From positions 517,634 to 581,633 of the forward strand of contig NZ_QGTQ01000001.1 in NCBI RefSeq assembly GCF_003182255.1: DNA of 64,000 nt, read 5' to 3'. The notes beneath the pieces are model-generated. The model did not search any database. It was not told the DNA's origin and saw only the letters and a program-made list of their open reading frames with translations. A program made the position numbers and the translations under genes. Position 1 is the stretch's first letter. Each line of letters begins with the position of its first letter. This DNA is from Paenibacillus cellulosilyticus. Lineage in GTDB: Bacteria; Bacillota; Bacilli; Paenibacillales; Paenibacillaceae. Positions 17,359 through 26,050 of the stretch are shown piece by piece.

Positions 17359-17386
17359 TTGCTATCTGTGAAGTTTATGATATTAT
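17359..17386 (+). promoter_or_regulatory. Candidate promoter of the carboxynorspermidine operon
   Basis: TTGCTA (17359-17364), 16 bp, TATTAT (17381-17386). It would give a leader of about 475 nt. Confidence 0.5.
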
Positions 17387-17449
17387 GAGTTGTGTTGTTG
17401 GAAAGTTGTTATTCAAAATATACGAGGATCTTTCCAAAAGCAGATAATT

Positions 17450-17549
17450 TTTGACCACATCCACTTAGGACGTTAAGGCCATACGGACAGCCGGGTCAAA
17501 TGCCGAATTGGCAACTTTAGTTGCCTTATTGATTGAGCGAAGAGCTCAA
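17450..17549 (+). ncRNA. Structured leader RNA upstream of the polyamine operon (possible riboregulator)
   Basis: TTTGACC (17450-17456) can pair with GGTCAAA (17494-17500), enclosing a CTTA/TAAG and a GGC/GCC hairpin, i.e. a small junction. Next, GGCA at 17510-17513 can pair with TGCC (17501-17504), or the longer GGCAAC (17510-17515) with GTTGCC (17520-17525); these are mutually exclusive. A TTGAGC/GCTCAA hairpin (17533-17549) followed by ATTTTATAAGTTTT looks like a weak terminator. No match to a riboswitch class I know. Function is inferred. Confidence 0.4.
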
Positions 17550-17867
17550 ATTTTATAAGTTTTGGTTTCTTTACGACCAGTGCGTTAAGAGCGCATCAAC
17601 TTGTGAAACGATCAATAAGAGTATTAAAGGCGATTATTTGCTATATAGACTCTGATCCGTTATCGATATATTTTGAATATTAATGTGCTTCCTTAAAAAG
17701 CCATGTCCCATGTGATGGTGACATTTAATATTCGTAATTTATATCAAACAAGTGTGATTCGCGACGATGCGTTTTTACGACTTGTTTTTTTTGTGCGTAA
17801 AAATCGATCGTTTGCCGGGAAATTGCATGTTTTAACCAAAAAATTCATGAGGTAAGGGGATTGAGAA

Positions 17868-19115
17868 ATGGGCAAAGCGTTAGTAATTGGTTGTGGCGGT
17901 GTGGCATCGGTGGCCATCCACAAATGTGTTCAAAACAGTGAGGTTTTCGAAGAAATCTGTATCGCAAGCCGTACGAAATCGAAATGCGACGATCTGAAAG
18001 CAAAGCTCGATGGCGGCAAAACGAAAATCACGACTGCTCAAGTTGATGCAGACAACGTTGACGAGCTGATCGCGCTGATCAACGAAGTGAAACCAGACAT
18101 CGTTATGAACCTGGCGCTGCCTTACCAAGATCTCACGATCATGGATGCATGCCTGGCAACGAAAACACACTACATGGATACAGCTAACTACGAGCCGCAT
18201 GATACGGCGAAATTCGAATACAAATGGCAGTGGGAATACCGCGAGCGCTTCGAGAAAGCCGGCATTACGGCACTTCTGGGCAGCGGCTTCGATCCAGGCG
18301 TAACGGGCGTGTTCTCTGCTTATGCACTGAAGCACTACTTCGACGAGATCGAGTACATCGACATTCTCGACTGCAACGGCGGCGACCATGGCTATCCGTT
18401 CGCAACGAACTTCAACCCAGAGATCAACATTCGCGAAGTTTCGGCTAACGGCCGCTACTGGGAGAACGGCGAATGGATCGAAACGAAGCCAATGGAAATC
18501 AAACGGGAGTACAACTTCGCTGAAGTTGGCCCTAAAGATATGTACCTGCTGTACCATGAAGAGCTGGAGTCCCTTGCACAGAACATGCCAGGTCTGAAAC
18601 GCATTCGCTTCTTCATGACGTTCGGCCAAAGCTACCTGACGCATCTTCGCGCACTGGAGAACGTGGGCATGACGTCGATCGAGCCAATCGAGTTCGAAGG
18701 CAAACAAATCATCCCGCTGCAGTTCCTGAAAGCTGTATTGCCAGACCCAGCGTCCCTCGGACCGCGTACGGTTGGCAAAACGAACATCGGCTGCATTTTC
18801 CAAGGCAAAAAAGACGGCGTTGCAAAAACGTACTATGTATATAACGTATGCGACCACCAAGAGTGCTACAAGGAAGTGGGATCGCAAGCGATCTCCTACA
18901 CGACTGGCGTACCTGCAATGATCGGCGCTGCCATGGTTCTGACGGGCAAATGGAACAAACCAGGCGTATACAATGTTGAAGAGTTCGATCCAGATCCATT
19001 CATGGAAGAGTTGAACAAATGGGGACTTCCATGGGTAGAAGACTTTAATCCGGTATTGGTTGATGACGGTCAGGATGCGCCTGCAGCTGCAAAACAACCG
19101 GTAATGGTTCGCTAA
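17868..19115 (+). CDS. Carboxynorspermidine synthase (saccharopine dehydrogenase family)
   Basis: The Rossmann fold begins at residue 3 (ALVIGCGGVASVAIHKC) and the protein is 415 residues long, as in carboxynorspermidine/carboxyspermidine dehydrogenases, which join aspartate semialdehyde and a diamine using NADPH. Motifs GSGFDPGVTGVFSAYALKHY and DCNGGDHGYPFATNFNPEIN are typical of this group rather than of lysine-pathway saccharopine reductases. The adjacent decarboxylase gene completes the route and confirms the assignment. The gene has a good ribosome site (GGTAAGGGG) and is preceded by a long structured leader. It should provide spermidine or norspermidine without S-adenosylmethionine. Confidence 0.9.
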   Translation: MGKALVIGCGGVASVAIHKCVQNSEVFEEICIASRTKSKCDDLKAKLDGGKTKITTAQVDADNVDELIALINEVKPDIVMNLALPYQDLTIMDACLATKTHYMDTANYEPHDTAKFEYKWQWEYRERFEKAGITALLGSGFDPGVTGVFSAYALKHYFDEIEYIDILDCNGGDHGYPFATNFNPEINIREVSANGRYWENGEWIETKPMEIKREYNFAEVGPKDMYLLYHEELESLAQNMPGLKRIRFFMTFGQSYLTHLRALENVGMTSIEPIEFEGKQIIPLQFLKAVLPDPASLGPRTVGKTNIGCIFQGKKDGVAKTYYVYNVCDHQECYKEVGSQAISYTTGVPAMIGAAMVLTGKWNKPGVYNVEEFDPDPFMEELNKWGLPWVEDFNPVLVDDGQDAPAAAKQPVMVR

Positions 19116-19116
19116 G

Positions 19117-20244
19117 ATGCGGTTCGAAGAGCTACCTACTCCTTGCTTTGTCGTTGACGAGGCGCTCATCGAGAAAAATCTGAAGATCCTCAGCGGCGTC
19201 ATGCAGCGTACGGGAGCGAAGATTGTGTTGGCGCAGAAAGCATTCTCCATGACAGCGATGTATCCCCTCATTGGCGAATACTTGAGCGGCACAACCGCAA
19301 GCGGCTTATATGAAGCTCGACTCGGCTACGAAGAAATGGGCAAAGAAACGCATGTCTTTGCCCCTGCATACCGTGCTGAAGAGATGGATGAGATTCTGTC
19401 CATCTGCGATCATATCATCTTCAACTCCTTCTCCCAGCTGGAGAAGTTCAAGGATAAGGCGCTCAAGGCTGGCCGCAAGGTTGGCCTGCGCATTAATCCG
19501 CAATGCTCGACGCAGGTTGGTCATGAGATCTACGATCCATGCTCCACGGGTTCGCGTTTCGGTGCCCTTCTGGATCAATTCCGTCCAGAACTGCTTGAAG
19601 GCGTAACGGGTCTGCACTTCCATACGCTCTGTCAGCAAAATTCCGACGACCTCGAGACGACGCTCAATGCAGTCGTGGAGAAGTTCGGCGAATGGCTGCC
19701 GAAGATGGAATGGATCAACTTCGGTGGTGGGCATCATATTACGAGAGACGATTATGATATCCCACGCCTCGAAGCTTGCATCAAGCGCATGCAGAACGAC
19801 TACGGTCTAGAGGTATATCTGGAGCCAGGCGAAGCGGTTGCGCTGAACGCAGGCTACATGGTTGCTTCGGTACTGGACTTCCATAAGAACGGCATGGATA
19901 TTGCCATTCTCGATACTTCTGCGACATGCCATATGCCAGACGTATTGGAAATGCCATATCGTCCGCCGGTTCAACAGTCCGGTATGCCTGGCGAGAAGTC
20001 GCATACGTATCGACTGGCAGGTCAAACTTGCCTGACGGGCGACGTCATCGGCGACTATTCGTTCGATCAACCCCTCCAAGAAGGCGACCGCATCGTGTTC
20101 GAGGACATGGCGATCTACTCCATGGTGAAGACGAACACGTTTAACGGCATGCCGCTTCCGGCGATTGCTGTTATGGGCAAAGACGGCGATTGCCGTGTCG
20201 TGCGCGAGTTCGGTTATGAAGATTTCAAGACGCGTCTAGCGTAA
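19117..20244 (+). CDS. nspC: Carboxynorspermidine decarboxylase
   Basis: A fold-type III PLP decarboxylase of 375 residues, the second step of the carboxyspermidine route. Lys in KIVLAQKAFSM is the expected PLP lysine; INFGGGHH binds the phosphate; ATCHMPDVLEMPYRP supplies the active-site Cys/Asp. The start is 1 nt after the stop of the synthase gene and has only a weak ribosome site, so translation is probably coupled. A strong terminator follows. Confidence 0.93.
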   Translation: MRFEELPTPCFVVDEALIEKNLKILSGVMQRTGAKIVLAQKAFSMTAMYPLIGEYLSGTTASGLYEARLGYEEMGKETHVFAPAYRAEEMDEILSICDHIIFNSFSQLEKFKDKALKAGRKVGLRINPQCSTQVGHEIYDPCSTGSRFGALLDQFRPELLEGVTGLHFHTLCQQNSDDLETTLNAVVEKFGEWLPKMEWINFGGGHHITRDDYDIPRLEACIKRMQNDYGLEVYLEPGEAVALNAGYMVASVLDFHKNGMDIAILDTSATCHMPDVLEMPYRPPVQQSGMPGEKSHTYRLAGQTCLTGDVIGDYSFDQPLQEGDRIVFEDMAIYSMVKTNTFNGMPLPAIAVMGKDGDCRVVREFGYEDFKTRLA

Positions 20245-20247
20245 AAT

Positions 20248-20286
20248 AAAGCAGGCATCGGTTTCATGACCGATGCCTGCTTTTTT
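20248..20286. terminator. Terminator of the polyamine operon
   Basis: Stem AAAGCAGGCATCGGT pairs with ACCGATGCCTGCTTT around a 6-nt loop, followed by T6; the A-rich side also serves the convergent SDR gene. Confidence 0.9.
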
Positions 20287-20299
20287 CATATGGATAAGC

Positions 20300-21094
20300 T
20301 TAGAAGATCGTCGGCACCATGCCTCCGTCCATCCGGATGGGAGAGCCTTTGAACGCCGATGCAAAGGGACTGCACACGAACGCGGCTAACCTGCCGATCT
20401 CGCTTGGCCGGATGAAGCGTTGAATCTCGGATTGAGGCAGGTTGGTCTTCATGAAACTTCTTTCCTTCTCCGCCCAGGTCATCTCTTCATTCGCGTATAT
20501 ACCATCAATAATATGTTGGACATTCTCAGATAGAGTTGGACCCGGCAAGAGCGTATTGACGGTGACTTCTGTTCCGGTGGTTAGCTTGGACAGGCTCTTC
20601 GCCAAAGACAGCAGCATGGACTTGGTCACGCCGTATTGCGGCATCAACCCCGACGGCATGACAGCTTCTTCACTCGCAATAAAAATAATTCGACCGAACT
20701 CACGCTTCAGCATCTCTGGCAAATAAAGCTTACACAGTCCATTGGCGGCCAACACATTCGTACGGAAATACGTCTCCCACACTTCATCGGTTACGTCCTC
20801 ATACTGCATGATCTCATAGATCCCCATGTTATTCACGAGTATATCAATATCAGGGAACTTATTGAATAAGGCCTCTCTCTGCTGGCTGTCGACGATATCC
20901 GCCGCAGCATTGCGGGGAGTGGTAGCCGGAAACTCTGCCTTGATCTCATTTACAACCCGCTCGACTTCATCTGCGCTGCGTCCGTTAATCAATACGTTGA
21001 CGCCTTCCCTGGCAAGCTCGATAGCGATGGCCTTACCGATTCCTTTGGTCGATCCTGTAACGAGTGCTGTTTTGTTGATTAGTCCCATATCCAC
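20300..21094 (-). CDS. Short-chain dehydrogenase/reductase
   Basis: Classic SDR: cofactor motif TGSTKGIG near residue 14, NNMG near 88, catalytic Ser in IASEE and YGVTK (YxxxK). 264 residues. AAGGAG lies 8 nt before a GTG at 21094, which I take as the start; the ATG two codons later is too far. An NAD(P)-dependent oxidoreductase of unknown substrate. It precedes nothing in its own operon; the AraC gene upstream is on the same strand with only about 50 bp between, so read-through is possible. Confidence 0.85.
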   Translation of the reverse strand: MDMGLINKTALVTGSTKGIGKAIAIELAREGVNVLINGRSADEVERVVNEIKAEFPATTPRNAAADIVDSQQREALFNKFPDIDILVNNMGIYEIMQYEDVTDEVWETYFRTNVLAANGLCKLYLPEMLKREFGRIIFIASEEAVMPSGLMPQYGVTKSMLLSLAKSLSKLTTGTEVTVNTLLPGPTLSENVQHIIDGIYANEEMTWAEKERSFMKTNLPQSEIQRFIRPSEIGRLAAFVCSPFASAFKGSPIRMDGGMVPTIF

Positions 21095-21147
21095 GGTGCA
21101 TTCTCCTTATCATCAACGTTCTCGTTGATAATCGTAGCTCGTTTGGG

Positions 21148-22164
21148 TTAATCCGTAACTAGCCCTTCACGCCAACGTGCATGCCTAGCGCGCCAATTCG
21201 ATGGCGTATCCCCTTCCCATATTCGAAAAGCACGATAGAACGAGTTCTGATCCTCATAGCCCGTTAAGAAGGCCACTTCCTTGATTTCCAACGAGGGATC
21301 TGCCAGGTGGATGAGCGCCAGCTCATGCCGGGCTTGCATCAGAAGCTGCTTGAAGCTTACGCCCTCGTCCGTCAGTCTGCGCTGTAAGGTTCGGCTGCTC
21401 ATCTTAAGCTCGCCTGCAATCTGCTGAATGTTAATATGCCCGCTTGCAAAGCTGCGCTTCATGATCCATTTGACCGTCTCTGTCACGGAGCTGCTGCGCT
21501 GTTGTTCATTCAAGGTTTGATCAAGAACAGGAGTCAAGATCTCAAGCAGCTCCTCGTTATACGAGACAAAAGGACGATCCAGATCGCTCCGATTTAACGT
21601 TAGACGGTTGCATCCCGCCCCAATCCGGACAGCGCAGCCAAAGTAATTTTCAAGAACGGCTATATCACCCATGGGGTTTGTGAATTCAACCAACAACGCC
21701 TTGAGCGATTGACCCGTGCCCCGTCGGCCAAGCTCGAGAAGATACGCAAGTGTGATGCCAACGAGCACCGTTGGTCCCGCCTGTTCGGCATCCCACCAAT
21801 CCAGCTGAATCGTACAGGTCTCGTCATGCTCGGATATCACCAAGCTTTCAGGCGGGCACAGCTGTTTGTATCGAGCCATTCGCATAAGCGCGTCTCGATA
21901 GTCCCGGGCATGAAAAGTCGCTAAGGCTGCAGGTGGATAATGAGCAGTCTCGAAGTTGGTCGCAAGCTTAATGATGGCGTCAGCCGTATCACCAACGAGC
22001 TCAGCGTAAGAATGCCAGATCGCAAAGTAATCGGCGGCGGATACAGTCGAATCCGTAACAATGTCTAGCGGTAATTGTGCTTGGCGAGCTACTTCAGAGG
22101 CGGGAATGCCCAATTGACGTAATCCTGTCCAAAATCCCGGATGGATTTTGATACGGTTAGACAT
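21148..22164 (-). CDS. AraC-family regulator (arabinose-binding-like N-terminal domain, C-terminal HTH)
   Basis: About 338 residues. The N-terminal 200 residues match the Arabinose_bd domain found in OruR/VirF-like AraC proteins, and the double HTH is at the C-terminus (HINIQQIAGELKMSSRTLQR, AFLTGYEDQNSFYRAFRIWE). The ATG overlaps the stop of the MFS gene by one base (TGATG), so the pair is translationally coupled. The frame runs 38 codons upstream inside the MFS gene, but that extension is a shadow of it. Probably controls the MFS exporter and possibly the SDR. Confidence 0.85.
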   Translation of the reverse strand: MSNRIKIHPGFWTGLRQLGIPASEVARQAQLPLDIVTDSTVSAADYFAIWHSYAELVGDTADAIIKLATNFETAHYPPAALATFHARDYRDALMRMARYKQLCPPESLVISEHDETCTIQLDWWDAEQAGPTVLVGITLAYLLELGRRGTGQSLKALLVEFTNPMGDIAVLENYFGCAVRIGAGCNRLTLNRSDLDRPFVSYNEELLEILTPVLDQTLNEQQRSSSVTETVKWIMKRSFASGHINIQQIAGELKMSSRTLQRRLTDEGVSFKQLLMQARHELALIHLADPSLEIKEVAFLTGYEDQNSFYRAFRIWEGDTPSNWRARHARWREGLVTD

Positions 22165-23360
22165 CACCTGACTCGGCGCTCCGACACTATGCTGCCCACT
22201 CCAACCGCCAGCGCAAGGCCTACGAGGATGGCCCCGACCCAAGGAAGCGACGACAGTGACATATGCGTAATGACCCAACCGCCAACGAAGGCGCCAACCG
22301 CATTGCCGAGATTGCCTGCAGAGTGGCTCGATGTGGACGCTAATGCAGGTGCGCCCTGGGCGATACTCATAATGCGAACCTGCAGACCCGGCATGACGGC
22401 GAAAGATCCCGCTCCCCAGACGAAGATTGTCGCGACAGCAGCGATTTCATTGTGAATCGTGAACGTCAACGCCGTCAGCGCAATAACGATAACGCAGTAG
22501 ATGCCAATAATGGAGGGCATCAGCTTCCAGTCCGCCAGCTTGCCGCCGACGATATTACCGATCGTAACACCAATACCGAATAGGACAAGAATCCAGGTTA
22601 CGCTGTGCTCGGCAAAGCCCGTAATATCAACAAGCAGCGGCGTAATGTACGTAAAGACAGCGAACAATCCTGAGTTGCCGAGCGCGCAGATGAGCAGGAA
22701 CACCATCAGCTTCGGGCTGATCAATGCTGCAATCTGCTGTTTGATACTAATCGCCTTCTCCTGCGGCAGGCGCGGAATTAAGATGACGATACCGATTAGA
22801 GCAATGACGCCCATCAGCGCGATAGCGCCAAAGGAAGCACGCCAGCCCATATGCTGGCCGATGTAAGTGCCAAGCGGTACACCAAGAATGTTGGCAATGG
22901 TCAGTCCCGCCATCATCACGGATACGGCTCCAGCTCTTTTGTCAGGACGAACAAGATTGGCCGCAATAACCGCCCCAACCCCAAAAAACGTACCGTGTGT
23001 TAAGGCTGTCAGCACCCGTGCACCCATCAGAACCGCATAGTTCGGTGCGATAACCGATACACCATTGCCTGCTATGAATAAGAACATGAGGAAGATCAAC
23101 AGCTTCTTCTGCGGGATTTGCTGCGTCAGCATCGTCAGAATAGGGGCTCCCACGGCTACGCCTAGTGCATATAACGTGATGAGCTGCCCGGCTGCGGAAA
23201 TAGATACGTTCAGGTCCTCTGCCACGTTTGGCAAAATCCCCATAATGACGAATTCGGTCATGCCGATCGCGAATGCGCCTACCGTTAACGAGAGCAGTGA
23301 GATCGGAAATCCTCCCTTAGCTGCCTCCGGACGACGACTGGCATGTTGTGTAAGTTCCAT
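22164..23360 (-). CDS. DHA1-family MFS efflux transporter
   Basis: Twelve hydrophobic segments; the first helix region AFAIGMTEFVIMGILPNVAE is the signature of the AraJ/YdhP/PbuE-like DHA1 group exporting sugars, purine nucleosides or drugs. ALTHGTFFGVG and the C-terminal HSAGNLGNAVGAFVGGW motif are typical of that group. GGAG lies upstream of the ATG at a suitable distance. First gene of an MFS-AraC pair. Confidence 0.88.
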   Translation of the reverse strand: MELTQHASRRPEAAKGGFPISLLSLTVGAFAIGMTEFVIMGILPNVAEDLNVSISAAGQLITLYALGVAVGAPILTMLTQQIPQKKLLIFLMFLFIAGNGVSVIAPNYAVLMGARVLTALTHGTFFGVGAVIAANLVRPDKRAGAVSVMMAGLTIANILGVPLGTYIGQHMGWRASFGAIALMGVIALIGIVILIPRLPQEKAISIKQQIAALISPKLMVFLLICALGNSGLFAVFTYITPLLVDITGFAEHSVTWILVLFGIGVTIGNIVGGKLADWKLMPSIIGIYCVIVIALTALTFTIHNEIAAVATIFVWGAGSFAVMPGLQVRIMSIAQGAPALASTSSHSAGNLGNAVGAFVGGWVITHMSLSSLPWVGAILVGLALAVGVGSIVSERRVR

Positions 23361-23458
23361 GATGCTGTACTCCTATCCTTGTTATCTCTATGCAGCCTCC
23401 ATTCTACTACAACATCCGCCGAATCGTCTCGCCGAATCAAATTGTTGATTATTACTGC

Positions 23459-23509
23459 TTACATCCAAGAGGTGATTTTCGTTATAATATATTTAGTTAG
23501 GTAACCTAA
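23459..23509 (+). promoter_or_regulatory. Promoter and palindromic operator of the VTT-domain gene
   Basis: TTACAT (23459-23464), 18 bp, TATAAT; then TTAGGT-A-ACCTAA (23497-23509), a perfect 13-bp palindrome close to the expected transcription start. The regulator is not evident nearby. Confidence 0.55.
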
Positions 23510-23527
23510 AGGAGTTTGTGGTTCATT

Positions 23528-24202
23528 ATGAATAAACGTAAATTGATCGTTCGCGTGGTTGGCTATATAGCCTTCCTGCTATGCTTGTTCTACTTAATAA
23601 GAAGCAGCGGCTATACGGTTGCGGACTTAACACCGGATACGATACGGGAGATCGCTCACGATGACATCATCCTCATCATGCTGATTATGCTCGTCATTAT
23701 GACGCTGCAAAATATTTTTACATTCATCCCGCTTATCCTAGTCATTACGGCGAATATTACGTTATTCGGTTTCGTAAAGGGCTATCTATACGGCTGTTTA
23801 TGCAGCGTTATCGGCAGTACAATCGTCTTCCTGTCGATCCGGTATCTGTTCCATGACGTATTCGCAGGCTCGCCGAAAATGCAGCAGTTCCAAGAAAAAA
23901 TCGAGAAGAACGGCTTCACCTACGTGCTATTCGGACGGATTTTGCCGCTGATGCCAACGAACTTAATTAACATTACATCCGGATTAAGCTCCATCCGCAC
24001 GCTGCATTTCGTAACCGCAACAACAATCGGCAACATGGTGTATGGTCTCGTCCTATCCTCGTTGTCCTTTGGTTTAATATCCGCATCCGCTCATAACCGA
24101 GTCTACATTATTGCAACGGTCATTGTGGTGTTAGCTATTGTCTGGTTGTACCGGTTAAACAAAAGAAGGCACAAGAAGGCAGTAGAAGTCGAAATGAAAT
24201 AG
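23528..24202 (+). CDS. TVP38/TMEM64-family (VTT/SNARE-associated) membrane protein
   Basis: About 224 residues with five or six hydrophobic segments. The VTT/DedA-like core is visible in FTFIPLILVITANITLFGFV and the FGRILPLMPTNLINITSGLS motif. DedA/VTT proteins are lipid scramblases or flippases; a role for this member is not known. The ATG at 23528 is preferred over a TTG four codons earlier which sits 1 nt from the ribosome site, though the spacing from AAAGGAG (13 nt) is long. Single-gene unit with its own palindromic operator. Confidence 0.82.
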   Translation: MNKRKLIVRVVGYIAFLLCLFYLIRSSGYTVADLTPDTIREIAHDDIILIMLIMLVIMTLQNIFTFIPLILVITANITLFGFVKGYLYGCLCSVIGSTIVFLSIRYLFHDVFAGSPKMQQFQEKIEKNGFTYVLFGRILPLMPTNLINITSGLSSIRTLHFVTATTIGNMVYGLVLSSLSFGLISASAHNRVYIIATVIVVLAIVWLYRLNKRRHKKAVEVEMK

Positions 24203-24221
24203 GGCGCCCATCGGGCGCCCT
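24202..24221. terminator. Terminator between the VTT and YitT genes
   Basis: AGGGCGCCC-ATC-GGGCGCCCT, overlapping the last base of the stop codon, with a T-rich tail on the plus strand. Confidence 0.7.
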
Positions 24222-24250
24222 TGTTGTCGTTTCAGTATTGTATTGTCGGC

Positions 24251-25147
24251 TTAGTGGATATCCTTCTTCTTGAAGTTTCCGCCCTTTACTTCTGCTACGT
24301 CATACACCATAACAAAAGCGCCTGGGTCGAGCTCGTGGATGATCTCTTTCATTTTGCTTTCTTCCAAGCGGTTAATGACGCAGGTGATCTCCCGAAATTG
24401 CTCGTTGGAGTATCCACCCTCCACGAGGTTATAGGTAGCACCACGGCCTAGGCGGTCACGAATCGTCTCGACCATTTCTTCTGGATGTCTGGTAATGATT
24501 TTGAACGTTTTGGCTCCGCTCAAGCCCTCTTCAACGATATGGATAACCTTCGAGGCAATGAAATAAGCAATACCGGACAAAATCGCCCCTTGCAGGCCGA
24601 AAATGCTCGAAACAACGATAAACACGAATGTATTCAGGAATAAGATCAGATCGCTTGTACCAAAAGGCAGCTTCCGAGAGAGCAGCACGGCCAGCATATC
24701 AATGCCGTCCAGTGCGCCGCCATTACGCAGAGCCAGACCCATTCCGAAACCGATGATGATACCGCCTACGACCGTAATCAGCAGCGTATCGCCTTCGATG
24801 ATTGGGGTTAGTTCATGCATGACGGCGGTGCCGACAGCTAGCGATGCAATACCGAGCACGGAATAGATCGCGAAGCTTTTACCAATCTGCTTGTACCCTA
24901 GAAAAATAAATGGAATATTAAGTACCGCGATTAAAAGTCCCAGCGGCAATCCAATCAGCTCTGATCCCACGATACTAAGACCCGTCACGCCGCCATCGGA
25001 TACGTTGTTCGGAATTAATACAGCTTCCAGTCCGTAGGCCGTTACGAACGCTCCAATGACCACCATAAGCCCGCGTACAATCTTTCTTAATACGGCAGGT
25101 TGTTTGCGCCCCACCTGTCCTCCAAGTCCCATCTGTCCCGTCTTCAT
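24251..25147 (-). CDS. YitT-family membrane protein with DUF2179 C-terminus
   Basis: About six hydrophobic segments in residues 20-200, with SDGGVTGLS and NGGALDGIDMLAVLLSRK motifs, then a cytoplasmic DUF2179 domain (about 215-290) that has a PII-like fold in known members. The Bacillota carry several paralogs; transport function is unproven. Starts with ATG at 25147. Convergent with the VTT gene. Confidence 0.88.
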   Translation of the reverse strand: MKTGQMGLGGQVGRKQPAVLRKIVRGLMVVIGAFVTAYGLEAVLIPNNVSDGGVTGLSIVGSELIGLPLGLLIAVLNIPFIFLGYKQIGKSFAIYSVLGIASLAVGTAVMHELTPIIEGDTLLITVVGGIIIGFGMGLALRNGGALDGIDMLAVLLSRKLPFGTSDLILFLNTFVFIVVSSIFGLQGAILSGIAYFIASKVIHIVEEGLSGAKTFKIITRHPEEMVETIRDRLGRGATYNLVEGGYSNEQFREITCVINRLEESKMKEIIHELDPGAFVMVYDVAEVKGGNFKKKDIH

Positions 25148-25373
25148 GTCTTAACCTCATTTCGTTGTAAAGCATATTTGGTTTGCTCACGCGCCCGTTG
25201 CCAATATAAGCTAAAGGATGGCCCACCCGTTGTAGAATGATACCATTTTCGAGTGTTGGATGCGAATTTTCTCCCCACTCTGATGTGAATTAGTACGGTA
25301 CAAGCTGTCAAAAAAATACTGGACCATTCGTTCCTGAAAATGTATACTACGTTTACGAAAGGGGGAACCCACC

Positions 25374-25949
25374 ATCGGACGCAACAAGGAATTCGACCGG
25401 GAGCAAGTGCTCCACAAGGCGATGCTGGTGTTCTGGGCGAAGGGATATGAAGCAACCAGCATGCCCGATCTGCTGCAAGCCATGGACCTAAGCCGCTCCA
25501 GCTTATATGAGACGTTCACGGACAAAGAAACGCTATACCTGGAAGCCATCGAGCGATACAAGTCCATCAGTCAGAGCAAGAGAGCCCTCTTGCAAAGCGC
25601 ACCATCCGCGAAGGAAGGCATTCGTCGATACTTCGATCGCCAAGTGTCTAATGCGCTGGATGAAGCTTCCCCTCATGGCTGTCTTATCACGAACGCAACC
25701 GTTGGCATGGAATCGCCTGACGAACAGGTGCGGGCCGCTATTCGGGACAGCTTCGATGGACTGGAGCAATGTTATATCGATGTGTTGAGGCGAGGGCAGC
25801 AAGCCGGGGAAATCGCTCCGGACAAAGATGTGCAGACAATGGCAACTCTACTGTTGAACCTGAATCACGGAATCAATGTCGTCACCAAGATGAAGCCGGA
25901 CCGGAAGCTTTATGACGACATGATTGAGGCCGTTCTCAACATGCTGTAA
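25374..25949 (+). CDS. TetR-family regulator starting at a non-canonical ATC codon
   Basis: The protein aligns with TetR regulators beginning M-x-RNKEFD; here the first codon in that place is ATC (25374), 8 nt after AAAGGGGG. No ATG, GTG or TTG lies in this frame between the preceding stop (25335) and a GTG at 25407; using that GTG would remove part of helix 1. HTH: TSMPDLLQAMDLSRSSLYET. C-terminal domain continues to residue 191. A TATACT -10 candidate lies at about 25343. The MFS gene follows 100 bp downstream on the same strand and is the likely target. Initiation at ATC is inferred. Confidence 0.75.
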   Translation: MGRNKEFDREQVLHKAMLVFWAKGYEATSMPDLLQAMDLSRSSLYETFTDKETLYLEAIERYKSISQSKRALLQSAPSAKEGIRRYFDRQVSNALDEASPHGCLITNATVGMESPDEQVRAAIRDSFDGLEQCYIDVLRRGQQAGEIAPDKDVQTMATLLLNLNHGINVVTKMKPDRKLYDDMIEAVLNML

Positions 25950-26050
25950 GAGGGAGCGGCATTTTTCGCACCAATTTCGGAACGATTGTTCCAGTAAATC
26001 AGCTGCATCATTACGAACGAGCACCCCGTTTGGAGTAAAGGAGAATTGCA

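Noticed and set aside
17450-17560. Leader before the polyamine operon as a known riboswitch (purine, lysine, c-di-GMP, ydaO, guanidine types)
   Set aside because: The three-helix outline is superficially purine-like, but none of the conserved core bases of these classes is present, so it is left as an unclassified structured leader.
17880-19292. A 470-codon open frame opposite the carboxynorspermidine genes
   Set aside because: It is antisense to two well-identified genes, has no recognisable domain and arises from their codon bias.
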